NCBI GenBank assembly: GCA_023078685.1
Contig: JALGAS010000004.1
Location: 186,001-250,000, forward strand
DNA: 64,000 nt
Direction: 5' to 3'
DNA from: Neopestalotiopsis rosae
Taxonomy: Eukaryota > Ascomycota > Sordariomycetes > Amphisphaeriales > Sporocadaceae
Part shown: in pieces, positions 21,435-32,652 of the stretch
How positions within the stretch are numbered: position 1 is the stretch's first letter
Layout: each line of letters begins with the position of its first letter
The notes under the pieces: model-generated
What the model saw: only the letters and a program-made list of their open reading frames with translations
What the model was told of the DNA's origin: nothing
Databases searched by the model: none
Made by a program: the position numbers and the translations under genes

Positions 21435-22734
21435 TGTCGGAATTGGGAGCTAGTCCCGTTGGTATGCGGTCAATAAGCGACCATGTGAAGTCGAGAGATA
21501 GTTGATACGGGGCGCTGTGCTCGTGTGCGACGATATGGCAATCCGGGGACAGCTGTTTCAGGGTATCGTGATTCCAAGTAATGGAGGGCCAGTTGTGGTG
21601 GATAGGCGTCGGCGCCGCGTTGGCTTTCTGGACGGAGCTGCGAACGTCAGCTAAGGTGGGCAGCACTCCAAGAAGCTCATCCTAGCTTGTGGGCCTGTGC
21701 TTACCCAAATCATCAAGTCCGTGCTTATTTTCTATGCACTGTGAGTAAACACGGTCTAACGGGGAGTATAAGTCAAGTATCCAGTAGTCATACGTCCAAC
21801 GAGAATAGAATAATTATGTGATCACGCTGCAGAGAGGATAAATAAGTTGATTAAAAGAAGGAAAATAGCGCGAGCAGATAAATGTAGTCCCACAAGTAGA
21901 GTTACGGTGCCCAACCTTTGACAATATATAAGACAAATTAGCGCCTACGATTATTCCTCAAATATCCTAGACATTGCGGCTGTTTCACGATGTATCAAAA
22001 ACATAATCAGTTGGAACATACCTACCAAAATTAAAGGGCGACCATGACATTGTCTTTCGACCAGATTTACTCATGAATTCATAACACGGTCTCTCATAAG
22101 TCGCCGTGGTATAAATTCGTGTGTCTTCTTTTACAGCTAAAAACGGGCTCTTTAATATGTCTAGCGCTGGATTGTAGACCTTTCGAGTTCGACGAAGTTC
22201 ATTAACAGGTATCTATCTAGTCTGTTAATTCCTCATCGCCGACATACCTAAACGTTAAATTATGAACTTCGACATTCTCCGAGTCGGGTCGCATAGTACA
22301 ACGAACCACCTTGAACTTGTGTCTCTTGTGGCCATTAGTCGTGATGTATAGACACTATTGATTGTGGACTTGAGTAGCAAGAATGTGATGAGTATGGTTC
22401 GGGAGTTTAAGGGTATAAAGAGAGAGTTATACACTTATATATCGGACCTTCAATGATTTCGGTGGCTGATTCTGCGGTTGTCAATTTTTGTTTTCTTTCT
22501 GGCGCCATGGTTAATCTTCAATGGGCTTACATCTCATTTAGATATCACCATTCTCAGGACGCATACCATTTCATGTAGGCCGAAAATTTGTTCTGAGCAT
22601 CAAGAAGATTTGTCTTTCTTCTTTCCTCCGAAGCGCACTATACTTCACATGATCAAATTCATCAAGGTGCCATAACCAGATAAGCTTAGACTGATAATTG
22701 CGTGACTACAGCAACAGGCCTACCTGCGTGCCTC
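21435..22734. other. Intergenic: EMC1 promoter and AT-rich spacer
   Basis: The left end is the EMC1 promoter. 21700-22450 is AT-rich and devoid of long open frames. Nothing tRNA-like or repeated was recognised. Confidence 0.5.
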
Positions 22735-23330
22735 GAGAGTCTCAGGGTTATCGGAGTCCAAAAGAATCACAATTGAAATGCCGAGGATTTGAAGTATGGA
22801 GATGGTTCCAATTTCTTTCCAGTTAAAGTACCCGTCAAACGAGAAGACTGGAGGCGCCATGTTTGCTGAGAAGAAAGCAGGGTGATCAAAGACTGCTTTT
22901 TTACCTTGCTTCCTTCTTGAGCCCATCGTCCTAATTACGGACTGTCTTTGCTATAATACAATGCATAGCCGTCATATCCGATCTAGAACTGCTCGACAGG
23001 GGCTCAACTGCAGCTCGTAACGAGGGACCATTCAGTCTTTCTCCACATATCGAATATGCTTAGGGACTAGAACCTTAAACCGAGAGAGAGCACACCTTCT
23101 TCTCTATCCTCCTTGAGCGGGCACCTATTCTTTGGTTTTTGGCCCACTCCGTACATTTCACTTTGGCTCTTCATGGCCTTGAAGAGGTCACCTGTTAGAC
23201 CTGGAACTGTGTCTTGGCATGATTCAAACGGCGATGCATTGGTAGCCACAAAAGATGTATCCACTGATGCTTTCGATGGATCGGCTGGCGTATTACTTGC
23301 ATGCTCGATTCCCGATTAGGAAATATTCAA
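22735..23330 (-). other. Two protein-like minus-strand open segments, possible decayed or unannotated gene
   Basis: Reading minus, a segment at about 23330-23067 (open after an in-frame TAA, no early ATG) includes DTSFVATNASPFESCQDTVP and GDLFKAMKSQSEMYGVGQK before a stop. About 140 bp later a second segment (22926-22735) starts with ATG and reads MGSRRKQGKKAVFDHPAF, then FDGYFNWKEIG and a hydrophobic stretch (ISILQILGISIVILL). It ends at a GTAGGC donor-like site. A TATAAAG lies at about 23338-23344 on the same strand. Codon content looks more coding than the surroundings. I recognise no family and cannot connect the pieces into one frame. Confidence 0.25.
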
Positions 23331-23873
23331 GGCCAAGCTTTATACCCGAGCACTAAGAAAGGAGCAGTGATTTAGAGTAATTCAGTGGCAGCACTCATTG
23401 GCGCGGTGTTTCTTTATTTACTCACTCCTCATGCTGTCACAATGCACTAGACCTATGGCTGCGCATGCAATGTTGGACACAGGTGGGTGACTACCGACGT
23501 GCCAGTCATTACAGTTTAGTCTATAAAGATATCGGGCCCAACTCACTTTCCGAAGTCCTCAGTGCAAAAGCGAGCTACTAATGAGCCGGCCCTTCTTAGT
23601 CGGCGGCTGTGAATTCATAGCCCTATACTCCTTCAACGGCTACATCTGTATAGGCTCATGAAGAAAAGCAGCTGAAAAAGCAGGTGAAGATGACGTTTGG
23701 ACATCTTTGTACTTGAGTAGAAATAGTGTTGAGATGACTGGAATATATAAATTTGTGGAAGAGTGTGTTTTCCAATAGCCAATTCAACACAACAATCATG
23801 AGACTTTGATTGCCTTGCCCTTATCCTTCTTCTCAAGCCTGATATGTCAACAATAGACCAGGATTCCATCAAA
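23331..23873. promoter_or_regulatory. Promoter region of the beta-lactamase-fold hydrolase
   Basis: A TATATAAAT at 23744-23752 lies about 100-130 bp before the two candidate ATGs (23844 and 23874). The rest shows no coding signal. Confidence 0.55.
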
Positions 23874-25809
23874 ATGCAACGAAGATTATTTCTGGACCTG
23901 GTAGCTGCATCTATCCTCTTCTTCATTACAGCTGCAGTTGCTCTCAGCCCTTCCAAGTTCGTCCCGCTTCTCGGTCCATCATTTATTTCCAATTTCGATC
24001 CAACCAATACCGGACCTATCCGCGATGCTATCAAAGCTTTCCCAGGAGACATTGATGCTCTGTTTAAGGATGGATCTCTGAACAAGACTGACCTTGCCTT
24101 TGCTGTTGACGTCTTTTCCGCTGCCACCAACCAGTCTCTATACAGCTACCACCACGTCGGGGATAGTGAAAGAGTTACCCTCACTTCTGGAGAGCTCAAT
24201 GACAAGACCATATCCAAGCTCAGCAGCGTGTCCAAACTCTTCACAGTCTACGCCATCATCGCCAAAGCTGGAATTGAAGTCTTCAGCGACCCTGTGCTAA
24301 AATATATCCCCGAGCTGGCATGCAATTCGACCAACTCCTCTAGTGATAGCCTGACCCACATACCTTGGAAGGACATTACAGTTGGTGCGCTCGCTTCGCA
24401 TCAAGCTGGAGTAGGAGGAGTTGCCAGTCAGTATTGCTTCTCCTTTTCTTCTTCCTGGTACATACAGCGCTCACCCATGATTCAGGGCTTCTCACTGGTG
24501 TTGGCAGCAACCTATTTGCCCCCACGCCTGTGGATCCATTTGCAATCACTCCTCGGCGTAAGTCAAAATTCAATTTTTGAATCTTAGACTGAACTTGAAA
24601 AATAATTACTGACTTCGTTACGAAAGAACTATGGGAGTTCATGTGCACAAAGTACCCCGTCACCAGCCCCTTCCGGACTGCCGTCTACTCAGATGGCGGC
24701 TTTGCAGTCCTCGGGCAAGTCCTCGCGCGTCTGACGGGCAAGGACTATGGGGAGGCTATTCGTGAAATTCTGTTTGAGCCACTGGGTCTTGAGGGTATGT
24801 CGGACAAGGCCCCAAGCGGCCCCAGCATCAACGCAATCAACCGTAAAATCGTGGATAAGAATTCATCATGGGGATTGGATTATCCGATTACTGCAGGGCA
24901 AGTCTCAACTTCTTGTTCTGCTCTAGCACTCTTACTCATACGACTTGCAGAACTGGTGGACTATATGCCAGTACATCAGACCTTCGCGCCGCTGGATTGT
25001 CTATACTAAACTCGAAGCTCATCTCCGCCGCCACGACGCAGCACTGGATGAAGCCTCTGAGTGGTACTGGATCCCTGGTAGAAGTCGTGGGCGCGCCTTG
25101 GGAAATTGAACGATTGGCTATTCCCACCGCGGCCGGTTCGAACTACACGAGGATCTGTGACTTGTACACTAAGGTCGGTGGCAACACAGACTACAATGCC
25201 ATCTTTGCACTTTCTCCAGATCACGGAATTGGTTTCTCAATCCTCGTCACTGGGCCATCGTCTGAACCTGCTCGTTGGTCCATTCGCGACGCGATTGGCA
25301 AGCTGATCATTCCAGCTGCCGAGGCCGCCGCTGCCGAGAATGCGGAGGCAAATCTCGCCGGCACATTCGTTGTGGAAGGATCCGCAGACACCAACTTGAC
25401 CATATCCGTCGATAAGCAGGCTCCAGGATTGCGACTGGATTCATTCTGCTTTCAGGGTGTCGAAAGCAGCGAGCTCCTTGCATATGTTCCAGGCGGTAGG
25501 GTGCCTGCCCCTCTCGAATTGCGCTTCTTCCCTACCGGCACCAACTCGTTCTCAAGGTCACTATCTACGCAATACAAGACCGATGGCACGATCAAATTGG
25601 CGCATCGTTTGGTCCATTCGGACCAGGCGCCTCCCCTCGCACCCCGACCCTATTCCGAGGGCGGCACCGGTGGAATGTTCAGTGATCAACATACCTGGCA
25701 GGACATTGATGATGAGGGGGCGGACAACTTTGTCTTTACCATTGAAAAGGGAAGACTGATCACCGTTGAAAACGTCGATCTCCATCGGACGTTCAAGCGC
25801 GTTGGTTAG
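23874..25809 (+). CDS. Secreted beta-lactamase-fold serine hydrolase
   Basis: Four exons (23874-24426, 24486-24557, 24627-24897, 24951-25809) give 584 residues. I chose 23874 because it puts MQRRLFLDLVAASILFFITA at the N-terminus as a clean signal peptide; an in-frame ATG at 23844 would add ten residues. The class C beta-lactamase / penicillin-binding fold is shown by S118-V-S-K121 (SxxK nucleophile and base), then Y229-S-D-G (the YxN equivalent), then the C-terminal part from GGLYASTSDLRAAGLSIL onward. Multiple N-glycosylation sequons occur. Fungal relatives act as esterases, peptidases or lactonases; the substrate here is unknown. Intron 3 begins GCAAGT rather than GT, and only that donor keeps the conserved ITAG-TGGLYAST frame. 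Confidence 0.88.
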
Positions 25810-26805
25810 AGACACGAAGAGTAGTACGGCCAGGCATGGGAGGTTTGGTTTTGTTGTGGGTAGTCGAAAATCATACTGTCCTTAAGTGTGGTTGTCTTGG
25901 GTACTACAAGGAATTGTTGGAGGCTCTCTAGTATCAGCAACGGGGTTGGTGTGATTTGTAACAAGAGTCATCGTCAAAATTGCTCTGCAAGTGGGGGAAC
26001 GAGACTGGGTGTGATTGTTTTGACATTATGTTTAGATGAGAGAAAATATATAAAGCTTGGGCTGCCATAGGCTTCTTGAGCATGTGAGCAGGTGGACTTG
26101 CAAGAGACATCATCGTACCTGTCAATCATCTGCGCTCAATGTTGTTTATGGGGCAGGAAGGAAAATTACCAGAAAGTCGTACAAAATTATAAGCGCGAGC
26201 GTAGGCCTCACCACCTAACACCTGGGTATTTACTTAGCCTTAGCTGTTGCCAGTGGGTGGTATACCAAGTCTCAGGTGGGTAGTGCCTCCTTCGGGGTTC
26301 TTGTGGTCTGAATGTGATAGACGATGAGCAAAAGTCATCATGTTTTATCATATACCCACCAAACATAGACAGATAGTCTTTGACTCGTTCGATCGATCCA
26401 TTCAAGTTATTTGTATCATGTATCCAAAGAAAAGAACTGAAATGAAACATATCAGACAAAGAGCAGAGTGAGTTCTTGCCTACGAACAATGAACAGTGGT
26501 CCAAGCTTCAGTGAATGCCTGGCTGCCGCCTAAAAGCTACCCCAATTTTCGCGCCAAATTACCTGAGGGTAGACACCCACTGGGGCCCTGCCTGAAGTAC
26601 TTGGGTGCCTCAAGGGCACTCACTGGCCTAGCCCAGCAACGTCGCTCGAATTGCATAACGCGCAGCTCAGCCGTTAGCATCCAAAACAATTCAAAGGTCA
26701 ATCGGCGACCATAAAACAGAGCTGCACCCACATTCCTTCGTCTCTCTTGTCCCAACTCACAACCAAAGACAAAATTTCACTTGATCCTCAATTCGACGAG
26801 ACAAG
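25810..26805. promoter_or_regulatory. Intergenic: 3' flank of the hydrolase and promoter of the PARP-zinc-finger gene
   Basis: About 1 kb between two plus-strand genes. The last 250 bp before 26806 are the likely promoter. No coding signal, repeat or RNA gene is recognised. Confidence 0.55.
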
Positions 26806-28160
26806 ATGTCGTATCGTGTGGGTACGTATTGTTTTATTCGTCTTCTCAGTGCGGGCAATGGCAGCTTGCGCTCAACTTGTCGCGTTCCTGACGTCACCAA
26901 CCAACTCTGCATCTGCACAAGTTGCAACCAACGCGTATGCATTGCTTAAGCTAATTCTCAACTGCCAGAGGTATCCCCAAACAATCGCGCCGGCTGCAAA
27001 GATGCCGTGTGCAAGAAGGAGGGCACAAAGATCTCCAAGGGCGAGATCCGCTTTGGTGCTTGGGTTAAATTCCAAGAGCACGGAAGCTGGCACTGGCGTC
27101 ACTGGTAAGCATCTTGAGTCCATTCACCATTTTCTTATTCGCCTGCCTTCGTCTATCTTGAAGTGGGCTCTGTGAAGCTTTCCGCGACTGATAATATCTA
27201 GGGGCTGCGTCTCTGGCGAGTCAATCAAGAATGTCCGAGAGGCAATTCAGCAAGATGATGGCAGCTACGACTTCGACGCCATTGATGGCTACGATGAAAT
27301 GACGTGAGTAATAAAATGACTTGCTCTCGCAGTACATTCTCTTACTGACTCATTATGCCTTAGCGATCATCCCGATGTTCAGGAAAAGATCAGACGCGTC
27401 ATCGAGCAGGGCCACATTGACCCCGAGGACTTCAATGGCGTATGTCACGTTTTCATGGTTTCTGAACCCAAGTATCATGCTCACAGACTATAGGACCCAG
27501 ACATGAACGTTCCTGGCCAAAAGGGCATCCGTGGACGTGCCAAGAAGGCCAAGGCTGCGGATGATGATGAGGCTCCCCAGCCCAAGAAGCGCGGTCGCAA
27601 GAAGGCAGATGCTGCCGATGAAGAGGACGACGAGGAGGAAGTCAAGCCCAAGAAGAAGGCTAGAAAAACTGCTGCCAAGGCTGAGGATACAGAAGAGAAG
27701 CCCGCCGCCAAGGGTCGTGGCAAGAAGGCCACCAAGGCCGCTGTCAAGGACGAATCCGAGGCCGAGGACGAGCCTGATGAGGAACCAGCTCCTGTCAAGA
27801 AGCCACGCGGAAGAGGTGCCGCCAAGAAGGTTGCCAAGGCAGAGTCAGAGGATGAGGTTGAGTCCGAGGAGGAGAAGCCAGCCCCTGTCAAGAAAGCTCG
27901 TGGTCGCAAGGCTGCTCCAAAGAAGGAGCCGACCCCCGAGGAGCAAGAGGAGGAGAGCGAGCAGGAAGCCGAGGAGGAGCCTGCACCCAAGCCCAAGGCA
28001 CGACCCGGACGCAAGTCCAAGGCTGCTGCCGCTGCAGAGGATGTCGCCCCTGCTAAGCCTAAGCGCGGCAGAGGCCGCAAGTCGTAAGCTTTTCCATCAC
28101 TCAGAGCTTCCACTCACTCCTGCTGACGCGTATCTTAGTGCAGCTGCTGACGACGAATAA
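26806..28160 (+). CDS. PARP-type zinc-finger protein with Lys/Arg-rich AT-hook-like repeats
   Basis: Exons 26806-26821, 26969-27104, 27202-27303, 27364-27439, 27494-28083 and 28139-28160 give 313 residues. The N-terminus (MSYRVEVSPNNRAGCKDAVC, KKEGTKISKGEIRFG, HWRHWGC) is the zf-PARP fold in its fungal form, with C-x4-C followed by His and Cys. It would bind DNA nicks or ends, but there is no PARP catalytic domain. From about residue 118 the protein is a repeated Lys/Arg/Ala/Glu tail with RGR-type cores (KKRGRKK, KPRGRGAAK, KARGRKAA, KPKRGRGRKS) that look like AT-hooks alternating with acidic blocks. This suggests a nuclear chromatin or DNA-repair accessory protein. The last junction is ambiguous: unspliced, translation stops at 28087 (ending GRGRKS). 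Spliced at the GTAAGC that contains that stop, it ends GRGRKSAAADDE. Confidence 0.9.
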
Positions 28161-28688
28161 ATCCTGGAATTTCTTATTCGCCTCATATACCCAGACATGA
28201 GGTCGATTGTGACGGATTGTATTATAGACTCCATGTGCGTGGTACGTGGCGATTGCGGTGCTTCATGCGCCCGTTGTAATAATTACCTGGCAAATGATGG
28301 AATTCAGTTTGCAAAGAGGATACCTATACGCTCAAGAGAACGTTGACACGCTTGCTATTATCTACCAGTCTCTTTTGTTGCTTCACTATAGAGGTTGTGT
28401 AGACACACTACATAATCTGTGTCATCTTCATATTTGGTAGCTTCTGCAATCACCACAGATTAAACACCTATCACTTCGCTGTCTATTTGATGTCTCAAGC
28501 CCTATATCAGCTGTCAATTGGCTTGCATGCGCTCACAATGAATGACATTAATCTCGAGCACGGGGAAATAAGCAGCACGGGCTCAATGACCATGGTTATA
28601 CCAGGAGTAGACACCACCAAATTGGTATTTATTAGGGTACTGGCAACAACACGTCTATCATCAATCAAACTTATTTCTGGTGAACTGA
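28161..28688. other. Intergenic: convergent 3' flanks
   Basis: About 530 bp between the convergent PARP-zinc-finger and P450 genes, therefore mainly 3' UTR and terminators. Nothing else is seen. Confidence 0.55.
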
Positions 28689-30769
28689 TCAAGCCTGCTT
28701 GGAGCGCTCTGTTACTCTAACCCACAGGTCACTGGCAAAATAGATGTTGCAATTCATGACGCGCATTGGCTTGCTTGGATCAATGAGCTGAAAGTCGTAA
28801 TGTCGGAGCAACTGTGAAGTGATAATCGTTAGTTCATTCGCCTCACGATGGAGTAAAAGTAAAAGTGGCGTAGCCCTCTCACCTCGATATAAATCTTGTT
28901 GAGCTCCATGAGCGCGACCGGCTTGCCCGCGCAGCCCCAGCGGCCGTGGCCAAAGACGAGCTCGACGACCTGGGCCATCTCGCGCCGCTTGTCGGGGTCG
29001 ATGCCGAGCCAGCGTTCGGGCTTGAAGACGTCGACGTTATTACCAAATATTTCCTCGGAGCGCTCGACGCCGATGAAGCTGTGGCCCACACGGGTGCCGC
29101 CGGGGACAAAATAGCCCTGGATGGTGTCGCCTTGTGGTGGGACTTGCTTCATGGATAGTCCTGTAAAGGGAACGTGCATTCGTAGGCCCTCGTATATGAC
29201 GGCCTATATTCATGTTAGCAAGAACCGTACGAGCACTTCGTACAAGGGAGAGCCACTTAGAGCAGCACACTTGCCTGAAGGTACGTCAATGGCTTTCCTT
29301 CCTCGGCCTTTGCAATACTGGAAATGGAACCCTGTGCGATAGCCTCGTCAATCTCCTTTTGCAGAGCCTTGTAGGCATACGGTGTTGTCATCAGGCTGAG
29401 CATCGTGCCCCGGAGTGCAGTGGCCGTTGTGTCGGAACCGGCAATGATCTGGAACGGAATTTCGCCCTCGAGCGCGTTGCGGCCTACGCCGTGCCGAATG
29501 AATGAGCCCTGATTGACATGTTATTAAATTTTCCAACCTATTGTTGGTTCTTAGGCGAAAACTCTTACCAGCATATCCCGTTGGTCTTCTGCTTGTGAAT
29601 TCATGCGCTTGTTCACAATATCCCTCGCTACCCTGCATAATGTCAGGCCCATTGATCAAGAGATATTTGGGTACGATGAGTTTGTCTTACCCAACTAGCT
29701 TTCCGATGCCTTTTTTGTCACTAATTGATTGCAAAGAGTTAGCTGCTTGTTGCACCAATTCTCTTTTTCAAAGTTCCTTTTTCTAGGATGATAGAGTGGC
29801 CTCCCGAACTTGTCAAAGGCACTGCAAGAGATATCAGAACAATTAAAGAGTCGTACGTTGCTTTTGGCCCGATCCACGCGAGCAGGGTCTTGTTCATGAA
29901 CAGGTGCCTCAAAAAGGGAATTTCGGCACACATGACGATAATAGGGACGTATTCCTCGGAGGTCTTGATGTAATCGTGAACATCAGAGTCGGTCTTGAGG
30001 TATCCAAATGCTTCACCGTAGGCGATACGGGTCAGCGAGTCAAGGGTAAAATACTGCAAAATCACGGCGAGGTCAAGTGGTCGGCACGCAGCGTCCCCGC
30101 CCGTCGGCGGCGCCGAGAGATATTTGCGCCGAATCAAGGCGTGCAGAGAGTGTATTTGTTCGTCGACGCCGTCCTCAATGGTCGGATTTTCTTTGCCGCC
30201 GTAGCCAAATGATAGCTGCGCCTTGAGCTTGTCATGGGCTGCCGTATCCTGCATGCTAAAGAGACTGTCTTCGTGAGGGTTCATTCGGAGCGGCTGATAC
30301 CAGTCGGACCGTCCGTATGGTGATCGTGCAGCGCTCATTCTCCGGATCACCTCTGGGTCGTCGGTCACTAAGTCATTGGGTCCGATGCGCGCCAAGTGGC
30401 CGTACTTGTCCGTGATGTTTCGGTAAAGGATGCCCTGGTTCATGTTGAGGCCTTGACGGAACATCCACAGGTCTGCGACATTGTATTAGTGTTGTTTATA
30501 GCACGTACATGATCACTTGAGAATCGTTTTCGAGTGTCAGGATATGACGCCCCGCAACGAGCACCAAGTAGAATGGTGATTGACCAAGAGTGGCAAGTAT
30601 ACTTACACGACCAAGACGCCAACCATGGCCCGGGAATGTGTCGTAGCCGATACCATGAGTATACAGAGGAGCTTACGAAATAGAAGCCAATCAATGCGCT
30701 TATCAACAGAATAGGCGATGATGCAAAGGCATCACGGACCTGGTCGATGACATCTTGCAATGCATTCAT
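28689..30769 (-). CDS. Cytochrome P450 monooxygenase (pisatin demethylase-like)
   Basis: Seven exons (30769-30607, 30472-29857, 29720-29691, 29632-29569, 29508-29275, 29203-28883, 28811-28689) give 516 residues. The N-terminal anchor (about 18-37) is followed by RLRHIPGPWLASWS. Other motifs: AGSDTTA (314-320, I-helix), EGLR (374-377, ExxR), KPERW (430-434) and haem loop FGHGRWGCAG (453-462, Cys460). The style (MLGSFIRHG, PLTYLQAVIYEGLRMH) is that of the pisatin-demethylase-like group. Two junctions are unusual. Intron 5 has a GC donor (CAG/GCAAGT) that preserves YLQ-AVIYEGLR. Exon 3 is only 30 nt (DKKGIGKLVG) after a 136-bp intron that itself keeps a long open frame. A short-chain dehydrogenase lies about 1 kb upstream on the same strand; the two could act on one substrate, but no core biosynthetic gene is present. 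Confidence 0.9.
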
Positions 30770-31728
30770 TGTGTCAGATTGGCGATGCTCGAAGAGTTGA
30801 CCATAGGGGATAGATCGATATGACAGAATCTCAGCCACTTTTGTTCCAGTCTACTGAGGAGGGCCACACTTATATGTCTATCATCATAGGCCAAGATCAA
30901 TAACGTCTTCATTGGTCAACAAAGCATTTCTGCATTTTTGTATCTACCACATGCATGGCATATACCAGGCGGATGAGCCTGTTTCGGCTCGTGATAGTTA
31001 ACACAACACTATAGATTGTGCAGTGCCGCGAAGCGCCAAGTCCATCAATTGCCTCTTCAGTCCAGAAACCGACAATCCTTTCTACAAAAGTTGCGCACGT
31101 CTCGCAAAATATAGCCCCGCAATCTCGAGTATATACACCAAGTGTGTGGGATTCGTCAGCCACATGCATATCTTGGTATAACTATTGAAGAGTTGGACCA
31201 GTAGCACGGAACAACCCAGTATACCCCTCTGAAATTTGCCTATCATATAGGATATCACGGCGTTACACAGCATCATGCAATAGAATAAACAATCAAACGG
31301 TGATGCACAATTCCGCCCTGCCCCGCGTGGCGCTCAGTCATCAAGGCCATCGCCATCCGATCTGCTTGCCCAGAATGATGTTTGACGGCGTACAAAGTAA
31401 AGCAGGGTACAAGCCATTATACGGCACTGATCAAAGATTTGCGAGAATCCCTCCAGAATCCTGAGACCGTACACTGCAGGCGCACGACCATTCATGCGGC
31501 CCTGTTCCGGTGTTTGCCTCCAACACGACCCTGGGACAATAGAGAATCAAAAAGGGCCTCTCGTCAATCTGGAGCTCTGGCTGTTGTCAATTCTAATCTG
31601 AACTTCACATCACCTACCTCTTTGTACAGTATCATAATGCAGTTCACAACAGAAAGATGAACTGACAGCGCGTGTTCGTGCTCATGAGAAAATTGTTTAA
31701 TTATTCCAACCAACAGCCTTCCACATAT
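30770..31728. promoter_or_regulatory. Intergenic: promoter of the second P450 and 3' flank of the SDR
   Basis: About 960 bp. The part next to 30769 is the P450 promoter. Open frames here are short and random. No repeat or RNA gene is seen. Confidence 0.5.
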
Positions 31729-32652
31729 TTACTGCCTGGGCCAATTCCTGGCAAATGGTACACAACTTCCATTGGACGTGGCGGCAATAGACCGGTCTGC
31801 CAAGAAGACGCAGTACTTTGCCACATCGCGCAAGGGCACGGCCTCCTCGGGCTTGAAGGTGGCGGCGGCCGACTTGCCGTAGGCCGTGACGTTGAAGCCG
31901 CCGAAACCGCCGGCGGCGTCGCCAATGTTGGTGTCGGTCATGCCACCGAGCAGCAGGCCGATGGCGTAGATGCCCTTGTCGCTGTAGAAGCCCGCCGTGC
32001 TCTTGACCAGCCCCGCCACGCCGTGCTTGCTCACCGTGTAGGCGGCGCCTGCGCAGGTTCCCACTGTACGGTAAATGTCAGTAAATCATTTCTCTAAGAA
32101 GAATGACGTAATGTTTCGTCTTATTTATTTGTTTGGGCACCTGCGTTCATGGAGCCTTCTCAAGAGTTCCAATCTTTCAATCACAGCAAGAACATTGATC
32201 GACTTACAATTCGAGGCTGCACTGCCAATCTGAATAATGGTACCACCAACTGGCTCCTGCTTCTCAAACGCCCTCACGGCTGCCCGCATGCACAGGAAGC
32301 TACCAGTCAGGTTGACGCCCAGGATCTTGTCCCAGCGTTCCTTGCTCAAATCGCCCACGGGGTCAAAAATGTCCATGATGCCGGCATTGTTGACGAGGAT
32401 ATCCAGGCGGCCAAACTTGGCCACGATCTCGGCGACGAGGGCGTCCACGGCGGCCTCGTCGGTAATGTCGGTCTTGGTGGCCAGGAAGCGGCCCGTGGAA
32501 TCGAGCTCGTCCCGCGTCGCGGCCAGCCGCTCCTCGTTGACGTCGCATATGGCCACGTTGGCGCCGGCTTCCAGGTACGTCGTCGCAATGACCTTGCCGA
32601 GGCCGCCGGCCCCGCCCGTCACGAGTACTGTGGTTCCCTCAAGAGATGTCAT
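31729..32652 (-). CDS. Short-chain dehydrogenase/reductase (classical SDR)
   Basis: Two exons (32652-32208 and 32063-31729, intron GTAAGT...ACAG, 144 bp) give 259 residues, the standard classical-SDR length. The cofactor loop is TGGAGGLG (residues 12-19); Asp at the end of the second strand (ICDVNEE) favours NAD(H). LVNNAGIMD is the structural NNAG motif. Splicing restores GSAASNLGTCAGAAYTVSK, with catalytic Tyr157 and Lys161. The C-terminus (NGSCVPFARNWPRQ) is like that of many fungal SDRs. It is an NAD(P)-dependent alcohol/ketone oxidoreductase of unknown substrate. It lies on the same strand as the P450 at 28689-30769. A TATAAAG lies about 120 bp upstream (32774-32780, minus strand). Third-position GC is clearly higher than in the flanks. 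Confidence 0.93.

Noticed and set aside
27481..28113. 210-codon minus-strand open frame rich in Ser/Ala/Phe
   Set aside because: It is antisense to the Lys/Glu-rich repeats of the PARP-zinc-finger gene. Low-complexity codons create it automatically.
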